From the NCBI RefSeq assembly GCF_002008165.1, contig NZ_MRDM01000002.1:124001-188000 (forward strand): a stretch of 64,000 nucleotides of DNA, written 5' to 3'. Below are positions 7,933 through 16,975 of the stretch, piece by piece. A model generated the notes under the pieces. That model was not told the DNA's origin. It saw only the letters and a program-made list of their open reading frames with translations, and ran no database searches. Source of the stretch: Rhizobium laguerreae (lineage in GTDB: Bacteria; Pseudomonadota; Alphaproteobacteria; Rhizobiales; Rhizobiaceae). How positions within the stretch are numbered: position 1 is the stretch's first letter; every line of letters begins with the position of its first letter. The position numbers and the translations under genes were made by a program.

Positions 7933-8196
7933 TCAGCGAAAATCTGCAGCCGTGAGCGTGAAGTTGTTTCCGCGTCGATGCTGATAGGCTCTCGATGCGG
8001 CCTCCTGAATGGCAGAGCGCGCCGCATCAAAGGCATTGAGATAGGCGGCCTCGGAGGAGTTCTGGGTGATCGCGCTGCCGAGGGCTGCTTCTTCGACCAG
8101 AAACCGGACTTCGAACATGCCGTCATAGCCGGTGAAGCGGACGCCTTTTCTCGCTTCGTCGAAGCTGCGGCTTCTGTTGGGGAAAATAAGTGCCAT
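7933..8196 (-). CDS. DUF1488-like protein, 87 aa
   Basis: MALIFPNRSRSFDEARKGVRF then GYDGMFEVRFLVEEAAL is the DUF1488 pattern (MAL-x-F-P-N-x-S-R-S-F-D-…-V-x-F-x-G-Y-D). Residues 40-87 form an alanine-rich helix followed by a short strand. The family is common in alphaproteobacteria and has no known reaction. The start at 8196 is preceded by an AAGGATA site. Confidence 0.8.
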   Translation of the reverse strand: MALIFPNRSRSFDEARKGVRFTGYDGMFEVRFLVEEAALGSAITQNSSEAAYLNAFDAARSAIQEAASRAYQHRRGNNFTLTAADFR

Positions 8197-8336
8197 TGCG
8201 GTTATCCTTGGAAGTGGGCGCTGCCGATCTGCGGAACTCGGGCACCGGTTGTGATGATGGATGCACGAGGGAGCGAGTAGCTTGACGCCGGATGTCCAGC
8301 GATCAGCCTGCCTGCATGTTGGGGCGTCGGCAGATC

Positions 8337-8636
8337 TCAGTGGATGGTCTGCACGATAACCCGGTTTTCAAGCAAGGCTTCCGATGTCTTGATCAAGCGC
8401 ATCGTACCCGTGATAACCTGATCGGAATAGAGCGAATCCGCACCGGAAATTTCGTCCGTCATATCGCGGAGAACTTTGTTGATCTCCAGCAGAGGCGGCA
8501 CGAATTCCACCAATCCGGCGGCTGCCAGCCCGTGCGTCAGGCGCGCGATCGCCTCTCGCAGGTGATCGACCAGCGCACGCCTTTCCACCGGCAGTGCCGA
8601 CGGCTTTGTGAGGGTCGCTTCATCGTTGAACTGCAT
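8337..8636 (-). CDS. Helical protein of unknown function, 99 aa
   Basis: MQFNDEATLTKPSALPVERR followed by two amphipathic helices (ALVDHLREAIARLTHGLAAA and PPLLEINKVLRDMTDEI). A GGAGG site (TAGGAGGATTCG) lies before ATG 8636. It is soluble, with no recognised domain. It is the last minus-strand gene of the small-protein run. Confidence 0.6.
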   Translation of the reverse strand: MQFNDEATLTKPSALPVERRALVDHLREAIARLTHGLAAAGLVEFVPPLLEINKVLRDMTDEISGADSLYSDQVITGTMRLIKTSEALLENRVIVQTIH

Positions 8637-8810
8637 GATGCGAATCCTCCTATAGCTAAAATGGGTTCCGCCACGCCATTATCAATGGCCGCCGCGAATG
8701 AGGTTGCGGTCAGCCGGCAATAAGCGCAAGCTAATTTATCGGCGGGCACGATACGGGCACCGCTGCTTGGGGCGCGCCAGTGAACCCTAGCCCCAACGAA
8801 GGAGGACGCC

Positions 8811-9215
8811 ATGTCTTCCACATCAGATCAGTTTTTCGGTGTCGACAATTTGAGAATGCTCGATCGTATTCTGCGAAAGGCCGGCTTTCGCGGCGGCGAA
8901 ACCCACGCGGCCGATGAGGGTGAGATCACCGCCACAAGTTTCCTGATTGATTGCTTCCAGATGGGGATCGTCGATGAGGCCGCGTTGAAATCGGCGCTGA
9001 AAATGTATCTCGCGACACAGTTGAAATCAGGCCCGCTGCCGCAGGCAATGGAAGACGCCTCCTTTGCCCGATGGCAGGATGACGGCGGCGCCCCGGTGAA
9101 AGCCTATCGGATCGCGCGGTATACGGCGTCCGGGCGTGCGGACGCACCGCTGCGGCCGCCAGCCTACCGCTTTCCCAAAACCAGGCTGCCTGAACGATTG
9201 TCCGAGATCCCGTGA
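8811..9215 (+). CDS. Protein of unknown function, 134 aa
   Basis: Starts MSSTSDQFFGVDNLRMLDRI at ATG 8811, with AAGGAGGACGCC upstream. The N-terminal 80 residues read as helices (SFLIDCFQMGIVDEAALKSA, LKMYLATQL), and the rest is Pro/Arg-rich and probably disordered. It is transcribed divergently from the gene at 8337. No family recognised. The ribosome site and codon pattern make a real gene likely. Confidence 0.6.
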   Translation: MSSTSDQFFGVDNLRMLDRILRKAGFRGGETHAADEGEITATSFLIDCFQMGIVDEAALKSALKMYLATQLKSGPLPQAMEDASFARWQDDGGAPVKAYRIARYTASGRADAPLRPPAYRFPKTRLPERLSEIP

Positions 9216-9285
9216 ACGTCCTGCTACGATGTCGCCGGCACCCCCGATCGATCGTCGCGATGACATGACGAACACGGAAGAAGAC

Positions 9286-9651
9286 ATGTCTGGGATTCAC
9301 GCAGTTCAAAAGGACAGGGCCAGGAAAAGCAAGATCATCGCCTTCTTGCGGAAAATCGTAACCTTAAGCCCGACTGCAGACGATCTCATAGCGCAGGCGC
9401 GTCAAGCGCGGTTGTCGTCAGCGGAGGAGGGGATCGATAGCGCCGCCTATGGTCTGGCGCGTCCACACAAAGGTCCGTTCGATAACGCGACGGCATTCAG
9501 TGCTTCCACCTACGACCATGATCTCCCGACGCAGCAGCAATTGGAGGCGGCGCAACGCAGCCACTCCGATGCGGTAAAGCAGCAAGAGGCAAACCGCCAA
9601 ACAGGCAAATTTCGTAGGCGTGCAAAGCGGACGAAGCTGAAATCTCCCTGA
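9286..9651 (+). CDS. Small basic protein of unknown function, 121 aa
   Basis: The start at ATG 9286 is preferred because GGAAG lies five bases upstream. In-frame ATGs at 9265 and 9229 lack a clear site. The protein has a basic head (KDRARKSKIIAFLRKIV), a polar middle and a basic tail (RRRAKRTKLKSP). It may bind nucleic acid, but no motif shows this. It closes the small-protein island. Confidence 0.45.
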   Translation: MSGIHAVQKDRARKSKIIAFLRKIVTLSPTADDLIAQARQARLSSAEEGIDSAAYGLARPHKGPFDNATAFSASTYDHDLPTQQQLEAAQRSHSDAVKQQEANRQTGKFRRRAKRTKLKSP

Positions 9652-9738
9652 GCAGGAAATAGAGAGACGGACGGCGCCCTGTAGATTTTTGCCGCCTGAG
9701 CGGTGCTTGGCTTCTGGTGTCTCCGCTCCGTCCGTCGA

Positions 9739-9761
9739 AAAGCCAGCCTCAGGCAGGCTTT
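9739..9761 (-). terminator. Hairpin terminator for the degP-like gene
   Basis: Arms AAAGCCAGCC and GGCAGGCTTT (9 of 10 pair) with a TCA loop. Read on the minus strand it ends in TTTT. It sits 30 bases after the protease stop. Confidence 0.55.
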
Positions 9762-9790
9762 CCTGTTTTGCGGCAAAGCTCAGGCCGCCG

Positions 9791-11296
9791 TCAGGCAGCC
9801 CCAAACGGCACGGCGACGAAGGTCTTGTTGCCGTCGCGTTCGACGAGCAGCAGCACCGACTTGCGGCCGGCCTTGCCGGCCTCAGTAATCGCGCCCTTGA
9901 CGTCGCGGGCGTTGTGGACCGGTCTGTCATTCACCGAGACGATGACGTCGCCCGACTGGATACCGGCGGCAGCCGCCGACTTGTCCGGGGCGACCTTGGC
10001 GACCACAGCGCCGCTGATCGAGCGCGGCAGGTTGAGCTCTTGGCGCACGTCGGGCGTCAGATCGGCAAGGCCGATGCCGAGGCTCGGCTGGCCGGTGCTC
10101 TGGCCTTGGGTGTCCGGGCTTTCGGCCGCGGCCTGCTTCTGGCTTTCCTCATTGGTGCCGACGGTGACGTTGAGATCGATCGTCTTGCCGTCGCGCCAGA
10201 CGCTGAGGGATTTTTTGGCGCCGGGCGAAAGGTCGGCGACCAGGCGCGACAGGTCCTTCGGCGTCTTGACGCTCTCACCGCCGACTGAGGTGACGATATC
10301 GCCGGGCTTCAGGCCGGCATGGGCGGCCGGCGTATCGGCGGTGACGGCGGCAACCAGCGCGCCGCCGGTCTTGTCGAGGCCGACGGCATCGGCGACATCC
10401 CTCGTGACCGGCTGGATCTGTACGCCGAGATAGCCGTGATCGATCGAGCCATCCTTCTGCAGCTTGGCGACGATCGCCTTGGCCTCGTCGGAGGGAATGG
10501 CGAAACCGACACCGACGCTGCCGCCGTTCGGCGAATAGATGGCGGTGTTGATGCCGACGACATTGCCGTTGCGGTCGACCAGCGGACCGCCGGAATTGCC
10601 GTGGTTGATCGGCGCGTCGATCTGGATGAAATCGTCATAGGGCCCGCTGTGCAGGTCGCGGCCGCGCGCCGAGACGATGCCTGCCGTCACCGTGGTGCCG
10701 ATGCCGAAGGGGTTGCCGATCGCCAGAATCTGGTCGCCGAGCTTCAGCCTGTCGGAATCGCCCCAGGCAATGGTCTGCAGCGGCTTGCCCGCCTCTATCT
10801 TCAGCACGGCGACATCGGATTTCGGATCGGTGCCGATCAGCTTGGCCGGCAGTTCCGTGCCGTCATCCAGCGTCACCTTGATGTCGACGGCATTGTCGAT
10901 GACATGGTTGTTGGTGACGATCACCCCGTCGGGGCTGATGATGAAGCCGGAGCCGAGCGCCATCGCCTGCTGCGAAGGCCGCTTTTGCGGTGCCTGGCGC
11001 GGCAGCGGGATGCCCTGATCCTCGAAGAACTGGCGGAACTGCTCGTCCATCGGCGACTCCTGCTCTCCGGCGCTGACATCGCTCGCCTTCATTGTCGTGG
11101 TGATGGTGACGACGGCAGGCTTGTCGGCATCGACGATGGACGCGAAGGAGCCGCTCGGCGCGAGAATGCCGCCGGTATCAGAGGGCGCGGCAACGGCGTT
11201 GGAGGCGTTGATGGCGAAGGGCAGGCAGGCTGCGCCGGCGATGATGGCGGCCCCGACAAGGGCTGTGGTGCGATGGTTGCGGAGGATGTGTGACAT
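9791..11296 (-). CDS. degP: Periplasmic serine protease/chaperone of the HtrA (DegP/DegQ) family
   Basis: A 501-residue protein starting MSHILRNHRTTALVGAAIIA, a signal peptide with likely cleavage near NAVAA. The frame is open upstream, but this ATG alone gives a proper signal sequence and has AGGGATC nearby. The trypsin-like triad is visible as H131 (TNNHVID), D161 (KSDVAVL) and S235 (GNSGGPL). Two PDZ domains follow at about 305-395 and 410-500. It degrades or refolds misfolded envelope proteins. Rhizobia carry several paralogues, so the exact name (degP1, degP, degQ) is uncertain. It is monocistronic with its own terminator, and faces the LacI gene across a 560-bp control region. Confidence 0.9.
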   Translation of the reverse strand: MSHILRNHRTTALVGAAIIAGAACLPFAINASNAVAAPSDTGGILAPSGSFASIVDADKPAVVTITTTMKASDVSAGEQESPMDEQFRQFFEDQGIPLPRQAPQKRPSQQAMALGSGFIISPDGVIVTNNHVIDNAVDIKVTLDDGTELPAKLIGTDPKSDVAVLKIEAGKPLQTIAWGDSDRLKLGDQILAIGNPFGIGTTVTAGIVSARGRDLHSGPYDDFIQIDAPINHGNSGGPLVDRNGNVVGINTAIYSPNGGSVGVGFAIPSDEAKAIVAKLQKDGSIDHGYLGVQIQPVTRDVADAVGLDKTGGALVAAVTADTPAAHAGLKPGDIVTSVGGESVKTPKDLSRLVADLSPGAKKSLSVWRDGKTIDLNVTVGTNEESQKQAAAESPDTQGQSTGQPSLGIGLADLTPDVRQELNLPRSISGAVVAKVAPDKSAAAAGIQSGDVIVSVNDRPVHNARDVKGAITEAGKAGRKSVLLLVERDGNKTFVAVPFGAA

Positions 11297-11860
11297 GGTG
11301 GTGATCCCTTGGGCGGGTCCCTTGCGAGAGCGTTGGCTTGGATGGCGTCGTGGTTCCATGTCCTGGGACCTGGCGTCGGATGGCGTTTGGCGCCAATTCC
11401 TCCTGGGAACACGCAGTCGTCGAGGGCGGTGGCCGGGGGAAGAGAAGAATTGGCGCTCGGGATTCATATGATCCCACCAAGCGGATTTACAAATTAAAGT
11501 TTGATCATGTTTATATTGCCGATTTGTAAGATATGACTGGAATTTAATCTTCACTCCCGATGTGTTCCGGCCGACCGCCCCGCTTCAGAAATTCCGGCCT
11601 GGTCTTGCCTCGTTTCGCGTCCTTCGCGATGTTTTCATTCGAAAGTAAATGGACTTATTCCCGAAGGCAGTGATCCGATTGCCGCATGCGCCCGTAATTT
11701 GCCGAAAGACGATCCTGCTGCTGTTTCCGGAAATTGTAGTCTTGTTGCGAATATAAAATGTTAGTAGACTCTAAATTATTTCTTCTTCAGAAAGTAAAGA
11801 TCGCGAATCGAGAGCTAGCGAGTCTCGCGGGCGACATACAATGGGGCGGTGAGGACGACA
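11297..11860. other. Divergent promoter region between degP-like and lacI-like genes
   Basis: About 560 bases without a gene. The half near the LacI gene is AT-rich (11470-11810) and probably carries both promoters. I could not single out an EcfG, RpoH or LacI operator site with confidence. Confidence 0.4.
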
Positions 11861-12886
11861 GTGGAGCGGGGGCGGAAGGCCAGGCGCGGCGCGCATGTGA
11901 AGTTGAGCGATGTGGCGAAAAAGGTTGGGGTCAGCCCCATCACCATTTCGCGCGCGCTTCGCAATCCTGAAATCGTCTCGGAGGATTTGCGCGAGGTTAT
12001 TCTGCGCACGGTAGACGAGATGGGGTATATCCCCAATCTTGCCGCCCGGGCGCTGGCCGGCCGCCACAACGGCACCGTCGGCGTCATCACGCCCGCTTTG
12101 CACCGGCCCGCCTTTGCAGGCCTGATGATCGGCATCGAGGATCGATTGCGCGCCACCGAATTCGGTGTGCAATATTCCAACACGCTCCACCATGCGGATC
12201 GGGAGGCCGGCCAGCTGAAATCCTTCCTGATGCAGAAGCCGGCCGGCGTCATCATTGCCGGTGCCGAATCCTATGATGATCTTCTGCCGCTGATCGAGAA
12301 CGCCGCCTGTCCGATCGCCCATATCACCGATCTCAGCCAGGAGCCGGTAAGGCTGGTCGTCGGCCTTGATCATCATGCGGCAGGCGCCGAACCCACCCGT
12401 TTCCTGCTGTCGAGGGGCTATGAGAGGATCGCCTTCATCGGCGGCAGCACGGATCTTCGCTCGCGCCGCCGCAGGGAGGGCTATGAAGCCGCGATGCGCG
12501 AAGCCGGCCGTTTCGATCCCGAACTTGCCATCGGCGCGGATGCGGCAGGCACCACCGGTCTCGGAAGGGAATTGTTGACCCGCCTGTTGCAGCGCGTGCC
12601 TGATGTCGATGCCGTCTTTGCCCAGAACGACGAACTGGCGCTCGGTGTGCTCATCGAATGCGGCGTGCGCGGCATCCGCGTGCCGGAGGACTTCGGCATC
12701 TGCGGCTTCAACGATCTGGAATTCTCGGCCTTCACCGAGCCTTCGCTGACGACGGTCCACATACCGCGCTACGATATCGGCTACCGCGTCGCCGACATGC
12801 TGCTGCGCGCCGTCCGCGACGAGTCGCCCGGCGAAGACAAGGTCGATTGCGGATTCTCCATCATCTCACGCGGCTCGACGCGGTAG
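11861..12886 (+). CDS. LacI-family transcriptional regulator (GntR/gluconate-like)
   Basis: A 341-residue regulator. The N-terminal helix-turn-helix is VKLSDVAKKVGVSPITISRALRNPEIV, with the hinge PNLAARALAGRHNG. It is followed by a periplasmic-binding-protein fold (TVGVITPALHRPAF…IAGAES…FIGGS…QNDELALGVL…CGFNDLEF). The sensor resembles GntR-type sugar-acid regulators. GTG 11861 is taken as start because GAGGA lies five bases before it; GTG 11849 is an alternative. No sugar operon is adjacent, so the target is unknown. Confidence 0.88.
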   Translation: MERGRKARRGAHVKLSDVAKKVGVSPITISRALRNPEIVSEDLREVILRTVDEMGYIPNLAARALAGRHNGTVGVITPALHRPAFAGLMIGIEDRLRATEFGVQYSNTLHHADREAGQLKSFLMQKPAGVIIAGAESYDDLLPLIENAACPIAHITDLSQEPVRLVVGLDHHAAGAEPTRFLLSRGYERIAFIGGSTDLRSRRRREGYEAAMREAGRFDPELAIGADAAGTTGLGRELLTRLLQRVPDVDAVFAQNDELALGVLIECGVRGIRVPEDFGICGFNDLEFSAFTEPSLTTVHIPRYDIGYRVADMLLRAVRDESPGEDKVDCGFSIISRGSTR

Positions 12887-12994
12887 GCTGGCATGATCTG
12901 CCGAATGAAATTGGACCGGCCTGTCGTATGCTCGAACTAGGCACGTTCCAGTTTATTGCCTATATGGAATGAATGACGATCACTGTGCTGAAAA

Positions 12995-13915
12995 ATGGAT
13001 AGTGCAGGGCTGTCTCTCGACAGAATGCGCACCTTTATTCGCGTCGCCGAACGCGGCAATCTGTCGATGGTCGCCAGAGAGTTGGGTGTCGGTCAATCCA
13101 CAGTGACACGGCACCTCAATGAGCTTGAGGAGGCTGTCGGCGTACCGCTTCTCAGCCGAACCACGCGTCGCGTCACCCTCACCGACGAGGGCAGCCGCTA
13201 TTATACCAACTGCCTGCAGATATTGCGCCTGGTTGAACAGGCTGCTGAAGAAGCCAGAAATGCCCGTCAGGCCCCCGCGGGCGCTGTTCGGCTTTCCTGT
13301 ACGGCAGCGCTCGGTGTGATGCACATCACGCGCCTGATCTTTGATTTCCAGGACAAGCATCCGGACATCCGGGTCGACCTCAACCTGACGGACGAGCGGA
13401 TCGACCTGGTTCGCGAAGGCGTCGATGTCGCACTCCGTCTTGGGCCTCTCGCCGACAGTGCGATGAGACTTCATGCGCTCGGAGAAAGCCATCGGCTGTT
13501 GGTGGGCGCTCCGGCCTATTTGTCCGCCCACGGACGGCCGGAGCGCCCCGCCGATCTGTCACGCTACGAAACCGTCATAATGTCCAATGTGGCAGGCAGC
13601 GATCAGCTTGTTCTTTCCTCTCCCGATGGCACAAGCCTGATGATCCCGGTGAGCGGCAAGCTGCGTGTCGATCACGGGCTTGCGGCGCGCAGAGCCCTTG
13701 CCGCCGGACGCGGCATTGGTCCCGCACACCTCTGGTTGGTTCACGATCTTCTGGACGACGGGCAGCTCGAGGTCTTGCTTGGCGACTATCGTCCTTTACC
13801 GGTTCCGGTGAGTTTGCTGATCGTTCCAGAGCGTGCCGCCATTGCCCGCGTTCGGCTTCTGGTCGACTTTCTTGTCGCCGAGGTTTCCAAATTGCCGGGA
13901 ATCCGGCCATCGTGA
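12995..13915 (+). CDS. LysR-family transcriptional regulator
   Basis: A 306-residue LysR protein. Its winged helix (DRMRTFIRVAERGNLSMVAR, then LGVGQSTVTRHLNELEEAVG, RTTRRVTLTDEG) is followed by an inducer-binding domain of the CrgA/DsdC-like class (GAVRLSCTAALGVMHI, IRVDLNLTDERIDLVREGVD). It is convergent with the NmrA-like gene (13969-14922), whose ends lie 53 bases apart. This subclass often controls neighbouring oxidoreductases, so the NmrA-like gene is a candidate target, although it is not divergent. Confidence 0.88.
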   Translation: MDSAGLSLDRMRTFIRVAERGNLSMVARELGVGQSTVTRHLNELEEAVGVPLLSRTTRRVTLTDEGSRYYTNCLQILRLVEQAAEEARNARQAPAGAVRLSCTAALGVMHITRLIFDFQDKHPDIRVDLNLTDERIDLVREGVDVALRLGPLADSAMRLHALGESHRLLVGAPAYLSAHGRPERPADLSRYETVIMSNVAGSDQLVLSSPDGTSLMIPVSGKLRVDHGLAARRALAAGRGIGPAHLWLVHDLLDDGQLEVLLGDYRPLPVPVSLLIVPERAAIARVRLLVDFLVAEVSKLPGIRPS

Positions 13916-13968
13916 TTTAAAGCTCGTCGCGCAAAACTGTGCAGCGGTTCGAAAGATCGCGACGCGCT

Positions 13969-14922
13969 TTAGAATCCAAAAGATTGTTTATCGCCACGCC
14001 AACCCGTCTTCCGCAGATACTGCTCCCAGTTGAGCGTGTCGGGTTTCACGCCACGGCTCCATTCGAGGTCATGCTCCTTGCCGAAATATCCATATTCGAC
14101 AGCATATTCGACCATCCCGAGAATCTCTCGAACGAGAAGTTCATTGGCGGCAAACTCTGGAAAATAGCGCAGCAGGCCATCCCTGGTGAAAGCGTTTCGA
14201 TACTCGGCCTTGAGCCCGGTCGCACGCTGAAAGGTTTCGACCATCTCCCGCGGAGAAATGATATCCCCGACGATCGGCAGCGTTTTGCCGTTGTAGCGCT
14301 CGGGGTTTGAGAAAATTTCGAGGACGACCGGCCCGGTCGCCGTCAGCGGATCGACAAAAGGCGCTCGGAAATCTTCGGGAAGATAAATCGGCAGCAGGAG
14401 CGTATCGCCCTCCATGCGCGGCACATAATATTCGAGAAGATTGGTGTAGAAGAACGCCAGCATGACGAAGGAATGAGAAATAGGCAGGCCGCGAATATGG
14501 CCTGCAACGCGCGCCTTGTCGGTAAAATGCGGCGCATACTTCGTCCCGCCGGTGATCTTGTCGACATTCTCGAGCGTGCTGAAAACAATATGCCCGACGC
14601 CGGCCTCCACGGCGGCATCCGCCAGTTGCTGCCCGAGAGGAGCCTCGATTGTCTCCGGCGGGGCGATCGGCGGCGTCATCAGAAATGCGCCGTCCGCGCC
14701 TTTGAATGCAGCAACGAGGTCCTTCCGAAGGCCAAGTTCCAGAGGGACGGTGACGATCTCAGCGCCGAGTTTCTCCAGGCGTAATGCTTCAGGCGAATCC
14801 TTTTTCCGGGTGAAAGCTCGCACCCGGAAACGTTGGCTCTGAAGGAGTGCCGCGGCGACGCTGCGCCCTTGTTTGCTCGTTGCGCCGGCGATCGCGATCA
14901 GTGGCTTTTCATGTGCAGACAT
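13969..14922 (-). CDS. NmrA-like NAD(P)-binding protein
   Basis: A 317-residue atypical short-chain dehydrogenase. The Rossmann start is IAIAGATSKQGRSVAAALLQ (a GxxGxxG variant), followed by VRAFTRKKDSPEA, the NADP 2'-phosphate loop, and GADGAFLMTPP. NmrA/HSCARG-like proteins sense the NADP redox state or act as NAD(P)H:quinone reductases. There is no Tyr-x3-Lys catalytic pair, which favours a sensor or isoflavone-reductase-like role. The ribosome site is AAAGG before ATG 14922. Confidence 0.8.
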   Translation of the reverse strand: MSAHEKPLIAIAGATSKQGRSVAAALLQSQRFRVRAFTRKKDSPEALRLEKLGAEIVTVPLELGLRKDLVAAFKGADGAFLMTPPIAPPETIEAPLGQQLADAAVEAGVGHIVFSTLENVDKITGGTKYAPHFTDKARVAGHIRGLPISHSFVMLAFFYTNLLEYYVPRMEGDTLLLPIYLPEDFRAPFVDPLTATGPVVLEIFSNPERYNGKTLPIVGDIISPREMVETFQRATGLKAEYRNAFTRDGLLRYFPEFAANELLVREILGMVEYAVEYGYFGKEHDLEWSRGVKPDTLNWEQYLRKTGWRGDKQSFGF

Positions 14923-15517
14923 AGAGCTTTAAACCTTTCCCTGTCATTGACGCCGGCTACGGTGCCAGGCGTCGTTTTGCGGAGAGCGCTCGGCCTGTGC
15001 CGAGAGCCCACCTCGATGGCGGGCACCGTATCGCAACAGGTTCTATGGCTGTAGATATCTGAAATACATAACATAATGCCATTTTTCGGATAAATGGCTG
15101 CCAGTTAGCGCGCATACAACTCGGTTCGCCATCCTGGATCAGAACGCCGAAACCCGCGCCCGGATGCTCGGAAGCGCCGAAAGCCATCCCCTGGACACTG
15201 CCGATATTCAGGATCGCGACGGCGCAAGTGTCGTTCTTGAAGCCATTTCTCAAACGCTGGCCTTGGCTCAGAGCTGCATTGCAAAGATCGCAAACTTCAC
15301 CCTGCAGATCGCTAAATAAACCGATAAGGCCAAGGTTTTCGAAGTGCTGCCCGGTCGCCGCAAGATATTACTTTTATTGATTTCTTTTCGACTCAGGATC
15401 TTAGCCTGTCTGGCAGATGTATTAATCTTTGTTAAGTACTGTTGAATATGGTTAATATTATGCTAACCTTAAAGAGATCAGGGGGCGTTCAGCGCTTTCA
15501 AAGCGGAAATTCGAAAC
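14923..15517. other. Intergenic region upstream of the polysaccharide locus
   Basis: About 595 bases. The part from 15360 to 15517 is AT-rich and likely holds the promoter of the export gene. Bases 15094-15123 resemble 26386-26415 on the far side of the locus, and on the minus strand both spell ELYAR-x-LAAI, suggesting remnants of one vanished gene. Bases from about 15085 to 15317 are open on the plus strand without a start codon that I trust. Confidence 0.4.
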
Positions 15518-16858
15518 ATGAAGCTTTCGAAGATAATATCTCCAGCGATGCCTAAATATAGGTCGAGAATCGGTTCTCGCCTACATCAAACAATACTGTG
15601 CGTGGTGTTTGCAGCAATTGTTCCAATGACGCCAGCAGCGGAAGAGTTACCTTCGCCTACGGAAGCGGTCTCGGTTGTGACACCTGGTGAGACTTCGGCC
15701 CGGCAGCCTCAATCGTTGCGTGACGGTCTTCGCTCGGGCGATAAATTGAATCTCGCATTTTATGAAAGCTTGGCCTCCGTCGAAGATCGCTGGACGGGCT
15801 CACGGGGCACGGTTCCCTGGAACTTTTACCAGCGGCCCGAGCTCACTGGCGAATACGTCGTTGAAGCGGACGGAACGATTGCGCTTCCGCTTTTGGGACG
15901 CTTTCCGGTTCGAGGGCTTCCTCCGGCGGATGTGGAGGCGATAATTCTTCCGTCGTACGAAAGTTTGGTCGGCAGAAAGGGGTTCGTGAATATCGTCAAG
16001 ATTGAGCACCAGCCAATTTATATTACCGGCCCGGTTCGCAATCCTGGCTCGTTTCGATATGTCGATGGCATGACGGTTCTGCATGCCGTTGCGCAAGCGG
16101 GTGGCATGGCGGCGAAGAGTATCGAGCCGTGGCAGAGCGTGGACCTTACACGCCAGATCGAGCGGTTGAAGGCTGGGCTGGCCGATCTGAAGCGGCTTGC
16201 GTCGCGAACCGAGGTGCTCAGGGCAAAGCGCGATTCCGTACAAATTGCCAGCATTGGCACACTTGTTCTTGGTCCCGATCCCGATGCTCAACGGTTGCTG
16301 GATGATGAGACATGGCAGCGCCAATTGGTAACGACGAGCAAGGATGCGCAGAGCAGTGCTTACGCAAGATCTGTGGCCAACGCTCAGGCCGATCTCGACC
16401 TGCGTCAGGCACGCGTCGGCAATTATGATGCCACCATTCGGGTCCGTCAGGATCGGCTGGCAAGTATCGAGAAGTTGGCCAAAAACAAACTTGTCACCAG
16501 CATTGAGTTGACCCGGGCACAAAGCGAACTGACCGAGTCGGAAGATCGAAAGCAGCAGGCCGTCATCGATGTCGAGAGCGCAAAGCAACGGCTGGCGGCA
16601 GCGAAACAGGACGTTGAGCGCGATCGTATCGAACGCAAGATCGAGATCGAAAAGTCGGCAGCGGATGCCGAAAGAGGCCTATCCACGGCGTTGAAGACGA
16701 CCGAGAGCGATCTTGAAATTTTCCGGTCGATGGTATCGTCGAATGATAGCGCCGGTGTTGAATTTGAAATCGTTCGGCCTGGACCGAATGGTGTCATCGT
16801 CGAACCTGCGACCGAAGAAACGGTCTTACAGCCAGGCGATTTGATCAAAGTACATTGA
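15518..16858 (+). CDS. Outer-membrane polysaccharide export protein with coiled coil (ExoF-like)
   Basis: A 446-residue protein of the Wza/ExoF type. Residues about 20-41 form a signal sequence (TILCVVFAAIVPMTPAAEE). A Poly_export domain follows at about 70-165 (LRSGDKLNLAFYES, ADGTIALPLLGRFPVRGL) and a SLBB motif (ITGPVRNPGSFRYVDGMTVL) at about 165-200. Residues about 210-400 are a long coiled coil resembling the AprE/HlyD hairpin of ExoF. The C-terminus VLQPGDLIKVH repeats the SLBB edge. It would channel the polymer across the outer membrane. It opens the locus, but the next gene begins 117 bases later. Confidence 0.85.
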   Translation: MKLSKIISPAMPKYRSRIGSRLHQTILCVVFAAIVPMTPAAEELPSPTEAVSVVTPGETSARQPQSLRDGLRSGDKLNLAFYESLASVEDRWTGSRGTVPWNFYQRPELTGEYVVEADGTIALPLLGRFPVRGLPPADVEAIILPSYESLVGRKGFVNIVKIEHQPIYITGPVRNPGSFRYVDGMTVLHAVAQAGGMAAKSIEPWQSVDLTRQIERLKAGLADLKRLASRTEVLRAKRDSVQIASIGTLVLGPDPDAQRLLDDETWQRQLVTTSKDAQSSAYARSVANAQADLDLRQARVGNYDATIRVRQDRLASIEKLAKNKLVTSIELTRAQSELTESEDRKQQAVIDVESAKQRLAAAKQDVERDRIERKIEIEKSAADAERGLSTALKTTESDLEIFRSMVSSNDSAGVEFEIVRPGPNGVIVEPATEETVLQPGDLIKVH

Positions 16859-16975
16859 GGCTTAGCCGCATACTCTTCCCGACTGGGGAGAGTTTAGTCC
16901 TCCTCTCGGCCAAAGAGCTCAGGGGCATCGTCGATTTGCGATTTGTCGCGCGGTCCAAAACGCCAAGGAGAGCTT

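Noticed and set aside
10319..11293. 324-codon plus-strand open frame opposite degP
   Set aside because: Shadow of the protease gene.
11771..12760. 329-codon minus-strand open frame opposite the LacI gene
   Set aside because: Antisense shadow; the LacI protein is clear on the plus strand.
15085..15317. Plus-strand open stretch ending at 15317 as a gene
   Set aside because: No credible start codon or ribosome site; left as possible remnant.
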